Below, in pieces: positions 18,671 to 28,080 of a DNA stretch of 64,000 nt. The stretch's first letter is position 1, and every line of letters begins with the position of its first letter. Source of the stretch: Deefgea piscis. Lineage in GTDB: Bacteria; Pseudomonadota; Gammaproteobacteria; Burkholderiales; Chitinibacteraceae. The position numbers were made by a program, and so were the translations under genes. Under the pieces are notes generated by a model. It did not search any database, had not been told where the DNA came from, and saw only the letters and a program-made list of their open reading frames with translations. The DNA is taken from positions 1,860,001 to 1,924,000 of the forward strand of contig NZ_CP054143.1 of assembly GCF_013284055.1 (NCBI RefSeq), read 5' to 3'.

Positions 18671-19435
18671 ATGGATAAAGATTCAGATATAAAAACCCTC
18701 AACACCTACCTCAGCCTTTGTACAGAGGTTTACGAATTAAGCAAGCCAAACCCACCGGAAGATGCATATGCTTTTTATCGTGACTATGCCATGAGAGCGA
18801 ACGGTCCTATTTTAGAGCCGATGTGTGGTACAGGCCGATTTTTACTGCCCTTACTTGAAGAAGGCTTCAATGTGCATGGCTTTGACGCCAGCGACCATAT
18901 GCTTAAAGTCTTGCATGCTAAAGCCAAAACTAAAAATCTTGATGCTACGGTATGGAAAGGCTTTGTTGAAGATTTAAAACTTCCAGAAAAATACAATTTG
19001 ATTTTTATTCCTAGTGGGTCTTTTTGTTTAATTATTGATCCTGCAGCAGTGAAATCAGCACTTAAAACACTTCATCATCATCTAAGCGATGATGGTGTTT
19101 TATTGTTTGAAGGTGAAACTCTTAAAGCTGTGCCACCACTTGATGTATGGCGTGGCTCTGTATGGTACAAACCCAATGGTCAGATGATCATGCTAAGTTC
19201 ATTAGCCACCATGAAGGACAATGTTTGCAATTCGATCGACAAATACGAACTAATCCACAACAACAGCATTATTCATACAGAAATTGAAGAATTGAAAGTC
19301 AGAATTTACGATCAGCATGAGTTAACTGAAATTCTCAAAAGTTGTGGATTTAAAGTTCGTGTAATAAAGGCTTTTGATGGCTCAGCTACCCCAGACGAAA
19401 ATGATGAGAGCGTTGTCTATGAATGCAGAAAATAA
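18671..19435 (+). CDS. Class I SAM-dependent methyltransferase
   Basis: A 254-residue Rossmann-fold methyltransferase. Motif I is ILEPMCGTGRFLLPLLEEGF (about residues 47-66), followed by the acidic strand end VHGFDASDHML (motif II) and NLIFIPSGSFCLI (motif IV region). The rest, with FEGETLKAVPPLDVWRGSVWY and RIYDQHELTEILKSCGF, fits small-molecule methyltransferases. The substrate is unknown. The gene is flanked by copies 1 and 2 of a hairpin repeat, suggesting acquisition as a unit. Confidence 0.85.
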   Translation: MDKDSDIKTLNTYLSLCTEVYELSKPNPPEDAYAFYRDYAMRANGPILEPMCGTGRFLLPLLEEGFNVHGFDASDHMLKVLHAKAKTKNLDATVWKGFVEDLKLPEKYNLIFIPSGSFCLIIDPAAVKSALKTLHHHLSDDGVLLFEGETLKAVPPLDVWRGSVWYKPNGQMIMLSSLATMKDNVCNSIDKYELIHNNSIIHTEIEELKVRIYDQHELTEILKSCGFKVRVIKAFDGSATPDENDESVVYECRK

Positions 19436-19456
19436 GGCAAATATTGGGACAGCACG

Positions 19457-19534
19457 GTAGGTTGGCGCTGAGCTTGCGAAGCCCAACAATCACGGTAAAC
19501 GTTGGGCTGCATTTCATTTAGCCCAACTTACGCA
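19457..19534 (+). repeat. Hairpin repeat, copy 2 (direct)
   Basis: Nearly the same sequence as 18375-18450, same orientation, starting GTAGGTTGG 21 bases after the methyltransferase stop and ending CCCAACTTACG. Confidence 0.88.
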
Positions 19535-19570
19535 CTGATCAATAACAGCTTCAATTAACAAGGAAAGCTG

Positions 19571-20146
19571 ATGACGGGACAATCGTATTCGGCCATAAAT
19601 TATCCGCCACTGTTGAAACATATTTTAGACGGTAAAGAATATGGTTCGATATTGAACAGTAAAAACTTTACGAAGCATCAACTCGCATGGCGAAATTTAT
19701 TTAGAGAGCTACTAAATTGCCCACCAGAAAATCTCGAGATGGCCAAAACTTTCCATACAAACTGGCACATATCACATCACTACATCCGAGAGCTAATAGG
19801 CAATGACGATCTATTGATTGACGTGCTATGGGTTTGGCTTCCCCCCTACAAAGATCGTTCTCCAATAACGCTATACCGTGGTGAAAACATTCATAGGTTC
19901 GATAACAACAAGATCGGGACAGCATGGAGCAGCAGGGAAGAAATTGCCCGCATGTTTGGTAGGGGCTTGAACGCAATTCATAGCGGCGGCACACTTCTTA
20001 AGACCACTGCCCCAGCATCTTCAATTATTGCAGCCCCTTCAAAACACTCAGTCTACTTAGGCGAATACGAATTCACCCTTGATACACGCAAACTAGGTGA
20101 AATAATACGAGTTGAAAATTTTTGCCAACTTACGTTTTCAGCATGA
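19571..20146 (+). CDS. Hypothetical protein, ADP-ribosyltransferase-like
   Basis: A 191-residue protein with AAGGAAAG before its ATG. I recognise no named family. The C-terminal half shows an order of motifs like R-S-E class mono-ADP-ribosyltransferases: LYRGE (Arg, about residue 98), GTAWSSREEIARMFG (the STS-like strand followed by a helix, about 114-128) and LGEYEFTLD (an ExE pair, about 164-172). The N-terminal half is helical. The assignment is an inference from motif order. No partner antitoxin gene is visible beside it. The hairpin repeat lies in direct orientation before it and inverted directly after its stop. Confidence 0.6.
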   Translation: MTGQSYSAINYPPLLKHILDGKEYGSILNSKNFTKHQLAWRNLFRELLNCPPENLEMAKTFHTNWHISHHYIRELIGNDDLLIDVLWVWLPPYKDRSPITLYRGENIHRFDNNKIGTAWSSREEIARMFGRGLNAIHSGGTLLKTTAPASSIIAAPSKHSVYLGEYEFTLDTRKLGEIIRVENFCQLTFSA

Positions 20147-20216
20147 GTGCGTAGTTTGGGCTAAATGAAATGCAGCCCAACGTTTACCGCGATTGTTGGG
20201 CTTAGCAAGCCTCACC
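20147..20216 (-). repeat. Hairpin repeat, copy 3 (inverted)
   Basis: The reverse complement of copies 1 and 2: GTTTGGGCTAAATGAAATGC, then AGCCCAACGTTTACCGCGAT and TGTTGGGCTTAGCAAGC. It begins exactly after the stop of the ADP-ribosyltransferase-like gene, so that gene sits between inverted copies. Confidence 0.88.
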
Positions 20217-20233
20217 GCTTACGGCGCAATACT

Positions 20234-20322
20234 GTAGGGTGCTGAAAGCTACGCGAATCGCGCCGTTGTGATGTTTATTTACGGTAATTCGGCGCAATTC
20301 GCTGCGCTCATTGTCGCCCTAC
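20234..20322. repeat. Imperfect inverted repeat ending GTAGGG/CCCTAC
   Basis: A unit with ends GTAGGG and CCCTAC and inner arms GCGAATCGCGCCG and CGGCGCAATTCGC. It resembles short palindromic intergenic repeats and lies between copy 3 of the hairpin repeat and metR. Confidence 0.55.
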
Positions 20323-20372
20323 GGCAGATTTGACTCGGTGTACATCCGCAGTTTATCGCAGCTTAAAGCAGC

Positions 20373-21293
20373 TTAAAGCAGACTCACGCCAGGCAAGGTT
20401 TGCACACTTACGCTGCGCATAATTTCCACAAAATCAGCTAAATACACGCTATGACTACGCTCGCTGGGCATGGCGGCATAGAGTTCTGACGTCAGCCCTT
20501 GCTGGGTAATCGGTTTGGCGACGACATAACCGCGCTCTAAATAATGTTGCACACTCCAGCGCGGCAAGGCCGCAATGCCGCGGCGGCTAGCGACCAATTG
20601 CAGCATTGCCACGGTGAGTTCAGTTGGGCGGCGTTTGGGGTTGATGCCTGCCGGTTTGAGTACTTTTCGCAGTAAATCGAGCATTTCATCGGGCACGGGA
20701 TAAGTAATCAGCGTTTCATTGGCAAAATCTTCGGCGTCTAAATACGGTTTATTGGCCAGCGCATGATCGCTTGCCAGTAGCGCCACCATGTCGTAGCTAA
20801 AGAGCGGCAAATGGCTTAAGCCAACTTGCGGCTCGACTTCCGACACAATCGCCAAATCGGCGCGATCTTCAAATAACAGCTGTACCGGATCGGCATGAAA
20901 GCCCGAGACGATATCGAGCTCAACCTCAGGCCAATGTTGGCGAAATTGGTCCATCGCCGGCATTAACCAATCAAAACAGGTGTGGCATTCGACCGCGATG
21001 CGCAATTGCCCAGCTTGCCCTTCGCGTAAACGGGCAATATCGCGCTCGGTGCTGGCAATGGTTGGCAACACCGTTTGTGCTAATAAAGCCAGTTTTTCAC
21101 CGGCGGCGGTGAGTTTAAGTGGCGTTGATTTACGCGCAAATAGCGGCAGGCCGTAATGGTCTTCAAGTAAACGCACTTGGTGCGATAAAGCCGATTGGGT
21201 TAAATGCAGCCGCTCAGCAGCGCGCGTTAAGCTGCCGCTGTCTTGAATTGCAAGAATGGTTTTGAGGTGACGCAATTCGAGGAGTGACTGCAT
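20373..21293 (-). CDS. metR: LysR-type regulator MetR
   Basis: A 306-residue LysR-family regulator. The N-terminal winged helix (HLKTILAIQDSGSLTRAAERLHLTQSALSHQVRLLE) and the homocysteine-binding-type domain (LRIAVECHTCFDWLMPAM, about residues 93-110) are typical of MetR. It is divergent from metE with a 96-base gap, the arrangement in which MetR with homocysteine activates metE. Family, motif and context agree. Confidence 0.93.
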   Translation of the reverse strand: MQSLLELRHLKTILAIQDSGSLTRAAERLHLTQSALSHQVRLLEDHYGLPLFARKSTPLKLTAAGEKLALLAQTVLPTIASTERDIARLREGQAGQLRIAVECHTCFDWLMPAMDQFRQHWPEVELDIVSGFHADPVQLLFEDRADLAIVSEVEPQVGLSHLPLFSYDMVALLASDHALANKPYLDAEDFANETLITYPVPDEMLDLLRKVLKPAGINPKRRPTELTVAMLQLVASRRGIAALPRWSVQHYLERGYVVAKPITQQGLTSELYAAMPSERSHSVYLADFVEIMRSVSVQTLPGVSLL

Positions 21294-21389
21294 TAGTATT
21301 TCTCATGGCTGGTGTGAAAATAATGAGCTGTAATCATAATCAGCTGCGCCGTATGATGCAAATACTATTCATAGAAAGAGGTGTTTGTG
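21294..21389. promoter_or_regulatory. metR-metE divergent control region
   Basis: A 96-base gap between divergent genes must hold both promoters and the MetR sites. Partial dyads are seen (AGCTG...CAGCT at about 21330-21346, and TGAA/TTCA half-sites), but no perfect TGAA-N5-TTCA box. The metE ribosome site AGAGG precedes ATG 21390. Confidence 0.6.
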
Positions 21390-23753
21390 ATGACTACGAC
21401 TCATACTGCTAAGGCGCATATTTTAGGATTTCCGCGTATTGGGGCACAGCGCGAATTGAAATTTGCGCTAGAAAAATTTTGGCGCGACGAAATCTCTGAA
21501 GCCGAATTAGTCAAAGTCGGCCAGACCTTGCGTCGCCGTCATTGGGCTTGGCAAAGCGAAGCCGATCTCGATTGGGTCAGCGTGGGCGATTTTGCTTGGT
21601 ACGATCAGATTTTAAGTACCGCGGCTTTATTGGGCTGCTTGCCCGAGCGCTTTGCTTTTGATGCCAAGCGCCTGAGTTTAAGCCAGTATTTTGCTTTGGC
21701 TCGCGGCAACGCCGAGCAGCCGGCACTAGAAATGACCAAGTATTTTGATACCAATTACCATTATTTGGTGCCTGAGCTCTCAAGCGAGAGCACCTTTGAT
21801 GGCGGTGTTGAATGGTTTTTTCATGAAATTGAAGACGCGCAAACCCAAGGCCACGCAGTGAAAGCGGTGTTGCCCGGCCCCTTGACCTTTTTGTGGTTAG
21901 CCAAAGCGAAAGACGGGTATAACAAGCTAGACCTTTTGCCTAAATTGCTAGCGCGCTATACCGCCATTATTGAAAAGCTATCGGCCAAAGGCGTGCGCTT
22001 ATTACAGCTCGATGAGCCGATTTTAGCTTTAGAGCTGCCGTTAGAATGGCAGGCAGCATTTGCGCCAACGTATCAAATGCTGGCTGGCAAAGGCACGCAA
22101 ATTTTATTGGCGACGTATTTCGATTCGGTTGAGTCGCATGCGCAATTGCTGGCGGATTTACCGGTGGCTGGCGTGCATTTGGATTTGGTGCGCGCACCGG
22201 CGCAATTGGCGGCGTTTACGGCGATTTGGCCCAAAAATAAAGTGCTGTCTTTGGGGGTGATTGATGGCCGCAATATTTGGGCCAGCGATTTAAATCAGGT
22301 ATTGGCCGCTATTGCTGAGCCAGCAAAGGCGCTAGGCGGATACCTCTGGTTGGCGCCATCATGCTCCTTGCTGCATTGCCCAGTCGATTTAGAACAAGAA
22401 ACCCAGCTCGATGCCGAATTAAAATCATGGCTAGCGTTTGCCAAGCAAAAATTAGCCGAGCTTAAAGTGCTCAAAAAAGCCATTAATGGCAGCGATGTGG
22501 CCGATATTTTAGCGCTGAATGCATTTTCACAAGCCGCGCGCCGCGCCTCGACGCGGATTCATAATCCGGCGGTTGCTGAGCGTTTGGCCAATTTACCGCC
22601 GCAATTTGATCAACGCCACGCGCCATTTGCTGAGCGCCAATCGGCGCAGCAACAGCGCTTTCATTTACCGCCATTACCCACCACCACCATTGGTTCTTTC
22701 CCACAAACCAGCCAGATTCGTGCCGCTCGCGCTGCGTTTAAACAAGGCAAGTTAAGCGCTGCCGATTATGAATTGGCGATGCAGGCCGAAATCGCTTTGG
22801 CAGTGCAAAAACAAGACGCGCTGGGCATTGATGTGTTGGTGCATGGTGAAGCCGAGCGCAATGATATGGTTGAATATTTTGGTGAACAATTGGCCGGCTT
22901 TGCCTTTACGCAATTGGCGTGGGTGCAAAGCTACGGTAGCCGCTGCGTGAAACCGCCGATTTTGTTTGGTGACGTGAGCCGCCCGCAAGCAATGACCGTA
23001 GCGTGGTCGACTTACGCGCAAAGCCTGACTGACAAACCGATGAAGGGCATGTTGACCGGGCCGGTGACGATTTTGCAATGGTCGTTTGTGCGCGATGATC
23101 AGCCACGCGCCTTAACGTGCCAACAAATTGCCTTGGCGATTCGCGATGAAGTGCAAGACCTAGAAGCGGCTGGCATTGGAATGATCCAAATTGACGAGCC
23201 GGCGTTCCGCGAAGGTTTGCCGCTAAAAAAATCCCAATGGGCCAGTTATTTGGCTTGGGCTGGTCAAGCGTTTCGCGTGTCGGCTTCCGGCGTGGGCAAT
23301 GCCACGCAAATTCACACCCATATGTGCTATTCGGAATTTAACGATATTTTGCCGGAGATCGCGGCGATGGATGCCGATGTGATTACCATCGAAACCAGCC
23401 GCTCCGACATGAAGCTACTCGAGGCATTTGGCAGCTTTCAGTATCCAAATGAAATTGGCCCGGGGGTTTACGATATTCACAGCCCACGCGTGGCGTCAGT
23501 CAATGAAATGCTGCGTTTAATCGCCAAAGCGCTAGAAGTGGTGCCGGCAGAACGCTTATGGATTAACCCTGACTGCGGTTTAAAAACACGCGGCTGGCCA
23601 GAGACTGAGGCAGCATTAAATAATATGCTACTGGCGACGCAGCAAGCGCGAGCGGCAATTGCGGCCGGGCAAACCTTGGTGTTTGACGCTTCATCAACCG
23701 GCGCAGCGGCGCAGGGCGCTTGTGCTTGTCATGGTACGGCAGAGGTAGGTTGA
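21390..23753 (+). CDS. metE: Cobalamin-independent methionine synthase MetE
   Basis: A 787-residue enzyme that moves the methyl group of 5-methyltetrahydropteroyltri-glutamate to homocysteine. I start at ATG 21390, as the upstream GTG at 21381 lies within the ribosome site. Two homologous TIM barrels are present; the first begins [19 protein letters not shown]. The catalytic C-terminal barrel holds the zinc ligands: [12 protein letters not shown] (His and Cys), the following Glu, and [11 protein letters not shown] (Cys). Length is about 25 residues above usual because of a C-terminal extension ([11 protein letters not shown]). It is divergent from its regulator metR. Confidence 0.96.
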   Translation: MTTTHTAKAHILGFPRIGAQRELKFALEKFWRDEISEAELVKVGQTLRRRHWAWQSEADLDWVSVGDFAWYDQILSTAALLGCLPERFAFDAKRLSLSQYFALARGNAEQPALEMTKYFDTNYHYLVPELSSESTFDGGVEWFFHEIEDAQTQGHAVKAVLPGPLTFLWLAKAKDGYNKLDLLPKLLARYTAIIEKLSAKGVRLLQLDEPILALELPLEWQAAFAPTYQMLAGKGTQILLATYFDSVESHAQLLADLPVAGVHLDLVRAPAQLAAFTAIWPKNKVLSLGVIDGRNIWASDLNQVLAAIAEPAKALGGYLWLAPSCSLLHCPVDLEQETQLDAELKSWLAFAKQKLAELKVLKKAINGSDVADILALNAFSQAARRASTRIHNPAVAERLANLPPQFDQRHAPFAERQSAQQQRFHLPPLPTTTIGSFPQTSQIRAARAAFKQGKLSAADYELAMQAEIALAVQKQDALGIDVLVHGEAERNDMVEYFGEQLAGFAFTQLAWVQSYGSRCVKPPILFGDVSRPQAMTVAWSTYAQSLTDKPMKGMLTGPVTILQWSFVRDDQPRALTCQQIALAIRDEVQDLEAAGIGMIQIDEPAFREGLPLKKSQWASYLAWAGQAFRVSASGVGNATQIHTHMCYSEFNDILPEIAAMDADVITIETSRSDMKLLEAFGSFQYPNEIGPGVYDIHSPRVASVNEMLRLIAKALEVVPAERLWINPDCGLKTRGWPETEAALNNMLLATQQARAAIAAGQTLVFDASSTGAAAQGACACHGTAEVG

Positions 23754-23837
23754 TCCAGTCTCATTGGCCTGATGCTGAGGTTGCGAGCAAAAATCTACCG
23801 TTTGGGCAGTCATGCGGTTCACTTAGAAAAACGCTTT

Positions 23838-23935
23838 GACGCAGAGACGCTGAGACGCAGAGAAAAGCAAATTCAGAATTTAAACCGATAGCATTACGGT
23901 GATTAAAGCTGTGATTTGCTCTGCGCCTCTGCGTC
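23838..23935. repeat. Inverted GACGCAGAG repeat unit
   Basis: Two direct copies of GACGCAGAG (23838-23846 and 23854-23862) face CTCTGCG and CTCTGCGTC (23919-23935) across a 56-base spacer. This is a foldable intergenic repeat between metE and ubiH; it may end transcription of both convergent genes. Nothing else is seen in 23754-23972. Confidence 0.75.
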
Positions 23936-23972
23936 GGCTTGTTTCAGTCCCGTTTGCGCGGTGGATTTTTGC

Positions 23973-25142
23973 TTAGCGCGCGCCGTATACCATGCGCTCG
24001 GCAAAACCACGGCGCAGCCACGCGCATTGGTCCATGGCCAATAAGCCTAAACTGCGCGCATGTTTGAGCGGCAAGGATGAAGAATCAAATAGCGTAATCA
24101 ATTGATCGGTGACGACAGTCACCAGACCCGCATCGCGCGAACGCAACTTGGCGTAGCGCGCCAAACTGGCCGCTTCGCCCAGTTCTCGCGCTGGCGTGGC
24201 GGCCAATACGTCGGCAAGCGTGGTGGCATCACGTAAACCTAAATTTAAGCCTTGCCCAGCAACCGGATGCAGCGTTTGCGCGGCATTGCCAATCAGTACC
24301 ACGCGCTGGCCGACCACCGAATTGACGGTTTTTAATGCCAGCGGCCAGCTAGCGCGGCCGGTCACCGCAGCAAATCCAGCGACACGGTCGGCAAAACGTT
24401 GTTCGACTTCGGCAATAAAATCGGCATCAGATAGCGTTAAACGCGCAGCCGCTTGTTCCGGTGTTTGCGTCCACACTAAGGTGTAGTCATTACCGGTAGG
24501 GAGTAATGCCAGCGGGCCATCATCGGCAAAGCGCTCAAAGGCAATACCCTTGTGCGGCTGCTTGGGTGTCAGTGTGGCAAGCACCGCATGCTGCTCGTAG
24601 GATTTAATCGTTTGGCGAATTTCCGGCAGTTGATTAAGTAACTGCCCACCATCGGCCAAGATCACCAAGCGGCAGGATATTTTTTGCTCACCGCTGGGGG
24701 TAGCTAAAGTCAGTTGCGCAAAGCGCGCCAAGCGCTGAATGTGGGTGACTTTGCTGGCGAGCGCCAAACGAGCGGGGCCAGTGCTGAGTTGATCGAGCGC
24801 GTATTGCGCCAGATTTTGGTATTTCACCACGCTGCCGAGCATCGGCAAGTCCAGCTCATCGGCATTGAGCACGGTACGACCTAAAGTCCCCGCTTGCGAA
24901 ACGTGCACTTGGGTAATCGGCGTTGCGGCAAGTGAGTCGGCCCACAGCTGGCTGGCGGCCAAACTTTGTTGGCTGGCATAGGCAATCGCTAAGGCGCGTG
25001 GATCATTGCCAATCGATGATTTGGCTTCAACCAATAGCGCATCATGCCCGCTGGCGTAAAGGCGCTGAGCGAGTAAGGCACCCACTGGGCCGCCGCCAAC
25101 GATGACTATGTCAACGTGCGGTGGAAGTTTGCTGATCAGCAT
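23973..25142 (-). CDS. ubiH: UbiH/UbiF-family FAD-dependent hydroxylase
   Basis: A 389-residue flavoprotein monooxygenase of ubiquinone synthesis. The dinucleotide fold is DIVIVGGGPVGALLAQRLYA (about residues 10-29). The DG motif is LVILADGG (about 160), and the family signature GNAAQTLHPVAGQGLNLGLRD (about 282-302) binds FAD. Which ring position it hydroxylates cannot be read from sequence; UbiH is the most likely label because pepP lies directly upstream, as in the pepP-ubiH cluster of E. coli. AGGAAT precedes the ATG. Confidence 0.88.
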   Translation of the reverse strand: MLISKLPPHVDIVIVGGGPVGALLAQRLYASGHDALLVEAKSSIGNDPRALAIAYASQQSLAASQLWADSLAATPITQVHVSQAGTLGRTVLNADELDLPMLGSVVKYQNLAQYALDQLSTGPARLALASKVTHIQRLARFAQLTLATPSGEQKISCRLVILADGGQLLNQLPEIRQTIKSYEQHAVLATLTPKQPHKGIAFERFADDGPLALLPTGNDYTLVWTQTPEQAAARLTLSDADFIAEVEQRFADRVAGFAAVTGRASWPLALKTVNSVVGQRVVLIGNAAQTLHPVAGQGLNLGLRDATTLADVLAATPARELGEAASLARYAKLRSRDAGLVTVVTDQLITLFDSSSLPLKHARSLGLLAMDQCAWLRRGFAERMVYGAR

Positions 25143-25228
25143 GAGATTCCTAAAGCGGTTTTGTGGCTCTTTTTTACCGCGAAAAATAGAAAGCAGTGGT
25201 GGTAAACAGCATGGATTGCCGCAGCAGA

Positions 25229-25262
25229 CCAGCCTAAGTGCTTGAGCTAACGCTTAGGCTGG
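25229..25262. terminator. Hairpin between pepP and ubiH
   Basis: CCAGCCTAAG (25229-25238) pairs with CTTAGGCTGG (25253-25262). There is no T tract on either side, so it may be an attenuator or processing hairpin rather than a full terminator. Confidence 0.5.
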
Positions 25263-25271
25263 CTGTGCGGT

Positions 25272-26579
25272 TTATTTTGCCATGATCTCTTCAATGTCGG
25301 CGATGGTTTTGGGGCAGGCTGCGGTGAGATTTTCATAACCGTCAGCAGTCACCAGTACATCGTCTTCGATACGAATGCCGATGTTTTCGAACTCTTTCGG
25401 TACATTGGCGGCGGGGCGAATATAAAAGCCCGGTTCAACCGTTAGCACCATGCCCGCTGCTAGTTTGCGCCATTCACCATCGATTTTATACGCGCCACAA
25501 TCGTGTACGTCCAAGCCCATCCAGTGGCCAGTGCGGTGCATATAAAATTGCTTATAGCTTTCTGTTTCAAGGACTTCATCGAGCGAGCCCTTGAGCAAAT
25601 TCAAGTCGAGCATGCCTTGCGCCAGCACGCGGGTGGCGGCGTCATGCGGTGCATTCCAAGTGCTGCCCGCGTAAATCGTTGCCAAGGCGGCTTCTTGCGC
25701 GGCGAGGGTGATTTCGTACACGGCGCGTTGTGCTGGCGTGAATGTACCGTTGACTGGGAAAGTGCGGGTGATGTCGCTGGCGTAGCCGGCCACTTCGCAA
25801 CCGGCGTCGATCAGCAATAAATCGCCGTCATTCATGCGGGCATTGTTTTCGCCGTAATGCAGTACACAGCTATTGGCGCCGCTGGCGACGATGCTGTTAT
25901 ATGCCGGAGAGCGGCTGCCTTGGCGATAATAATCGTGCAAGATTTCGGCTTCGACTTGATATTCCATTTGCCCAGGCTTGGCAAATTGCATGGCACGTAT
26001 ATGCGCCTGAGTGTTTATTTTAGCTGCTTGGCGCAAGATACCTACTTCATAAGCATCTTTGATTAAGCGCATTTCATCCAGCGTAGCGCGTACATCAAGC
26101 ATCATTGTCGGCGCGCTGACACCAGTGCGCGCGAGGCCACGCACATCGCTCAACCAGCGATTGATACGGCGATCCCAGCGCATTTCTTTGGCCAGTGGGT
26201 AATAGATGCGCGGCTGATTTTGGATGAGTTTTGCCATCCGCATATCCAGCTCTTCGATGGGGTAGGCGGCATCAAAACCGAACTGCTCGGCAGCGGCGGC
26301 TGGGCCAAAGCGGTAACCATCCCAGATTTCGCGCTCAATGTCTTTGGCGCGGCAGAACAGGATATTTTGCACTTGATCTTTACTGATGACTTGCACCAAA
26401 ACTGCATCGGGCTCAGTAAAGCCAGTTAAATAGTAAAAGCCTGAATCAAAGCGAAATGGGTAATGGCTGTCGGCATTGCGAAGAATTTCTTGGCTGCTCG
26501 GTACGATGACAATGCCGGGTTCTAAACGAGCGGCGAGGTTGGCGCGGCGGGTAGTGCAAGCGTTAATCAATGCAGACAT
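25272..26579 (-). CDS. pepP: Xaa-Pro aminopeptidase PepP
   Basis: A 435-residue M24 metallopeptidase that removes N-terminal residues preceding proline. The N-terminal domain has FRFDSGFYYLTGFTEPDAVL. The pita-bread catalytic domain shows the dimetal ligands: LLIDAGCEVAGYASDITRTF (two Asp), HRTGHWMGLDVHD (His), VLTVEPGFYI (Glu) and GIRIEDDVLV (Glu). CGGAG precedes the ATG. ubiH follows on the same strand after 129 bases. Confidence 0.95.
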   Translation of the reverse strand: MSALINACTTRRANLAARLEPGIVIVPSSQEILRNADSHYPFRFDSGFYYLTGFTEPDAVLVQVISKDQVQNILFCRAKDIEREIWDGYRFGPAAAAEQFGFDAAYPIEELDMRMAKLIQNQPRIYYPLAKEMRWDRRINRWLSDVRGLARTGVSAPTMMLDVRATLDEMRLIKDAYEVGILRQAAKINTQAHIRAMQFAKPGQMEYQVEAEILHDYYRQGSRSPAYNSIVASGANSCVLHYGENNARMNDGDLLLIDAGCEVAGYASDITRTFPVNGTFTPAQRAVYEITLAAQEAALATIYAGSTWNAPHDAATRVLAQGMLDLNLLKGSLDEVLETESYKQFYMHRTGHWMGLDVHDCGAYKIDGEWRKLAAGMVLTVEPGFYIRPAANVPKEFENIGIRIEDDVLVTADGYENLTAACPKTIADIEEIMAK

Positions 26580-26695
26580 ACAAACTCCGAGTGAAGCCTT
26601 CAGGGCAGGGGGTAATTATACGGCCGCGCCACGGTGCACGGCCGTCAATTTTTACCAAGCACGCTAGCGCGGCTGGATACTAAATATCTAGAAAC

Positions 26696-27568
26696 TTAGC
26701 GAGAAATTTTGCTAAATCGAGCGGTGTTATCCACGCCATTGGCATAGGCTTCGAGTTGATCACCGATCTTCCTGTCGATCTGATCAATTCGATCTTGCGG
26801 GCTAGGATGAGTGCTAAAAAACAGCGCTACCGCACTATCATTCGGGCTGACATTACCTAAGGTTTGCAGCATGCTCACCATGGCATAAGGGTTGTAGCCG
26901 GCGCGTGCCGCTAGCAGCATGCCGTTGAGATCGGCCGCATATTCGGTGTCTTTGGACAGCCCTTTGATATACAGCCCTTCAGTGGCCGCTTTAGTGGCTT
27001 TTTTAGCGAGATCCAGCCGCTCGCCTTGGACTTTGTGATTGAGTACGGCGGTGATGAGCTCTTCGGTAATTGCGCCGCGATTGCTGCTTTTCATCGCTTC
27101 GATTTGGTCTTTATTGATCACATGACTGATTTCATGCGCCAAAATCGCCGCCAGCTCCGCCTCGCTACGCAATTGATTCCACAAACCACGGGTAATCAAC
27201 ACATAACCGCCGGGTGCAGCAAAGGCATTGATATTGGGGCTATCAATCACGCCAAAATGCCAATTGAGCTGAGGCTGCGCCGATTGCGAAGCAATCCAAG
27301 TGCCCACTTGGTTGACGTATCGTTGCAGCGCGGCATCTTTGACTAACGGCGCGGCGCCCAGCAAGGTGGCCATCACATTTTGGCCCATGATGACTTCTTG
27401 GCGCGGACCGACCACTTGGTTGGCTTCAACCGTGTTATTAATGATTTTGGTCGCCGATTCGATGTTTTCTGGCGTGAGGTATTTACTCAACTCGTTTAAA
27501 TCAAAAGCGTGTGCTGGGGCGCTGAGCGCGCCAGCGGCGACCAAGCTAAGGCATAGGCGGCGGATCAT
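26696..27568 (-). CDS. M48-family metallopeptidase, exported
   Basis: A 290-residue protein with a signal peptide (LSLVAAGALSAPAHAFD) and the zinc motif AAILAHEISHVINKDQIE (HExxH, about residues 144-148). A downstream Glu lies in DTEYAADLNGM, the third-ligand region of M48. STHPSPQDRI near the C-terminus is typical of BepA/LoiP-like periplasmic proteases. Its start overlaps the stop of the SH3 gene by 4 bases. It is the last gene of a three-gene operon after the cyclase and SH3 genes. Confidence 0.88.
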   Translation of the reverse strand: MIRRLCLSLVAAGALSAPAHAFDLNELSKYLTPENIESATKIINNTVEANQVVGPRQEVIMGQNVMATLLGAAPLVKDAALQRYVNQVGTWIASQSAQPQLNWHFGVIDSPNINAFAAPGGYVLITRGLWNQLRSEAELAAILAHEISHVINKDQIEAMKSSNRGAITEELITAVLNHKVQGERLDLAKKATKAATEGLYIKGLSKDTEYAADLNGMLLAARAGYNPYAMVSMLQTLGNVSPNDSAVALFFSTHPSPQDRIDQIDRKIGDQLEAYANGVDNTARFSKISR

Positions 27569-28080
27569 GGACGTCTCCCGTTATTTGGCGTATTGACGTT
27601 GGTGTTGCTATTGCTCAGCGGGGCTACTTTTTTCGGGCTGAGCTGGGCTTGTCTGGCGAGTCGGCTGGCTTCTGAATTGGAGCTTGAATAGCTTTCCATT
27701 TTATTGACTTCAGCCATATTCGGCTCAGCGGTTTGGATTTGTTCGGCAGACAGTCCTTTCACGCCGGTGGTCACGGTTTGTCCTGACGAACCGGTTTTGA
27801 TCACATTGCCGAGGGTGGCGAGGCCATTATTGCGCGTTCCTGATTGGGTACGAACATTAAGCAGTTTAATCCAGCCAACTTGTCCTTGAGGGGTTTTAAC
27901 CTGCATCCACGTGCCTTGATTTTTTTGGATCTCAATTTTGCTATTGCTACTTAAAGTGGCAATGCTGCGTGAGTCGGAAAATGGCTTTTCACGTAAATCA
28001 CTATTGCGAATGACGGTACCGCTATCGGCGAGGGCAGACTGAGCGATCAGTAAGAGCAGGGCGCAAACGAGAGGCTTCAA
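27565..28080 (-). CDS. Exported bacterial SH3-domain protein
   Basis: A 171-residue protein with a signal peptide (MKPLVCALLLLIAQSALADS) and one SH3b domain (about residues 22-78: GTVIRNSDLREKPFSDSRSI ... GTWMQVKTPQGQVGWIKL). The remainder is Ser/Asn-rich and probably unstructured. SH3b domains in the periplasm often bind peptidoglycan. It overlaps both neighbours by 4 bases, tying it to the M48 protease and the cyclase. Confidence 0.82.
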   Translation of the reverse strand: MKPLVCALLLLIAQSALADSGTVIRNSDLREKPFSDSRSIATLSSNSKIEIQKNQGTWMQVKTPQGQVGWIKLLNVRTQSGTRNNGLATLGNVIKTGSSGQTVTTGVKGLSAEQIQTAEPNMAEVNKMESYSSSNSEASRLARQAQLSPKKVAPLSNSNTNVNTPNNGRRP

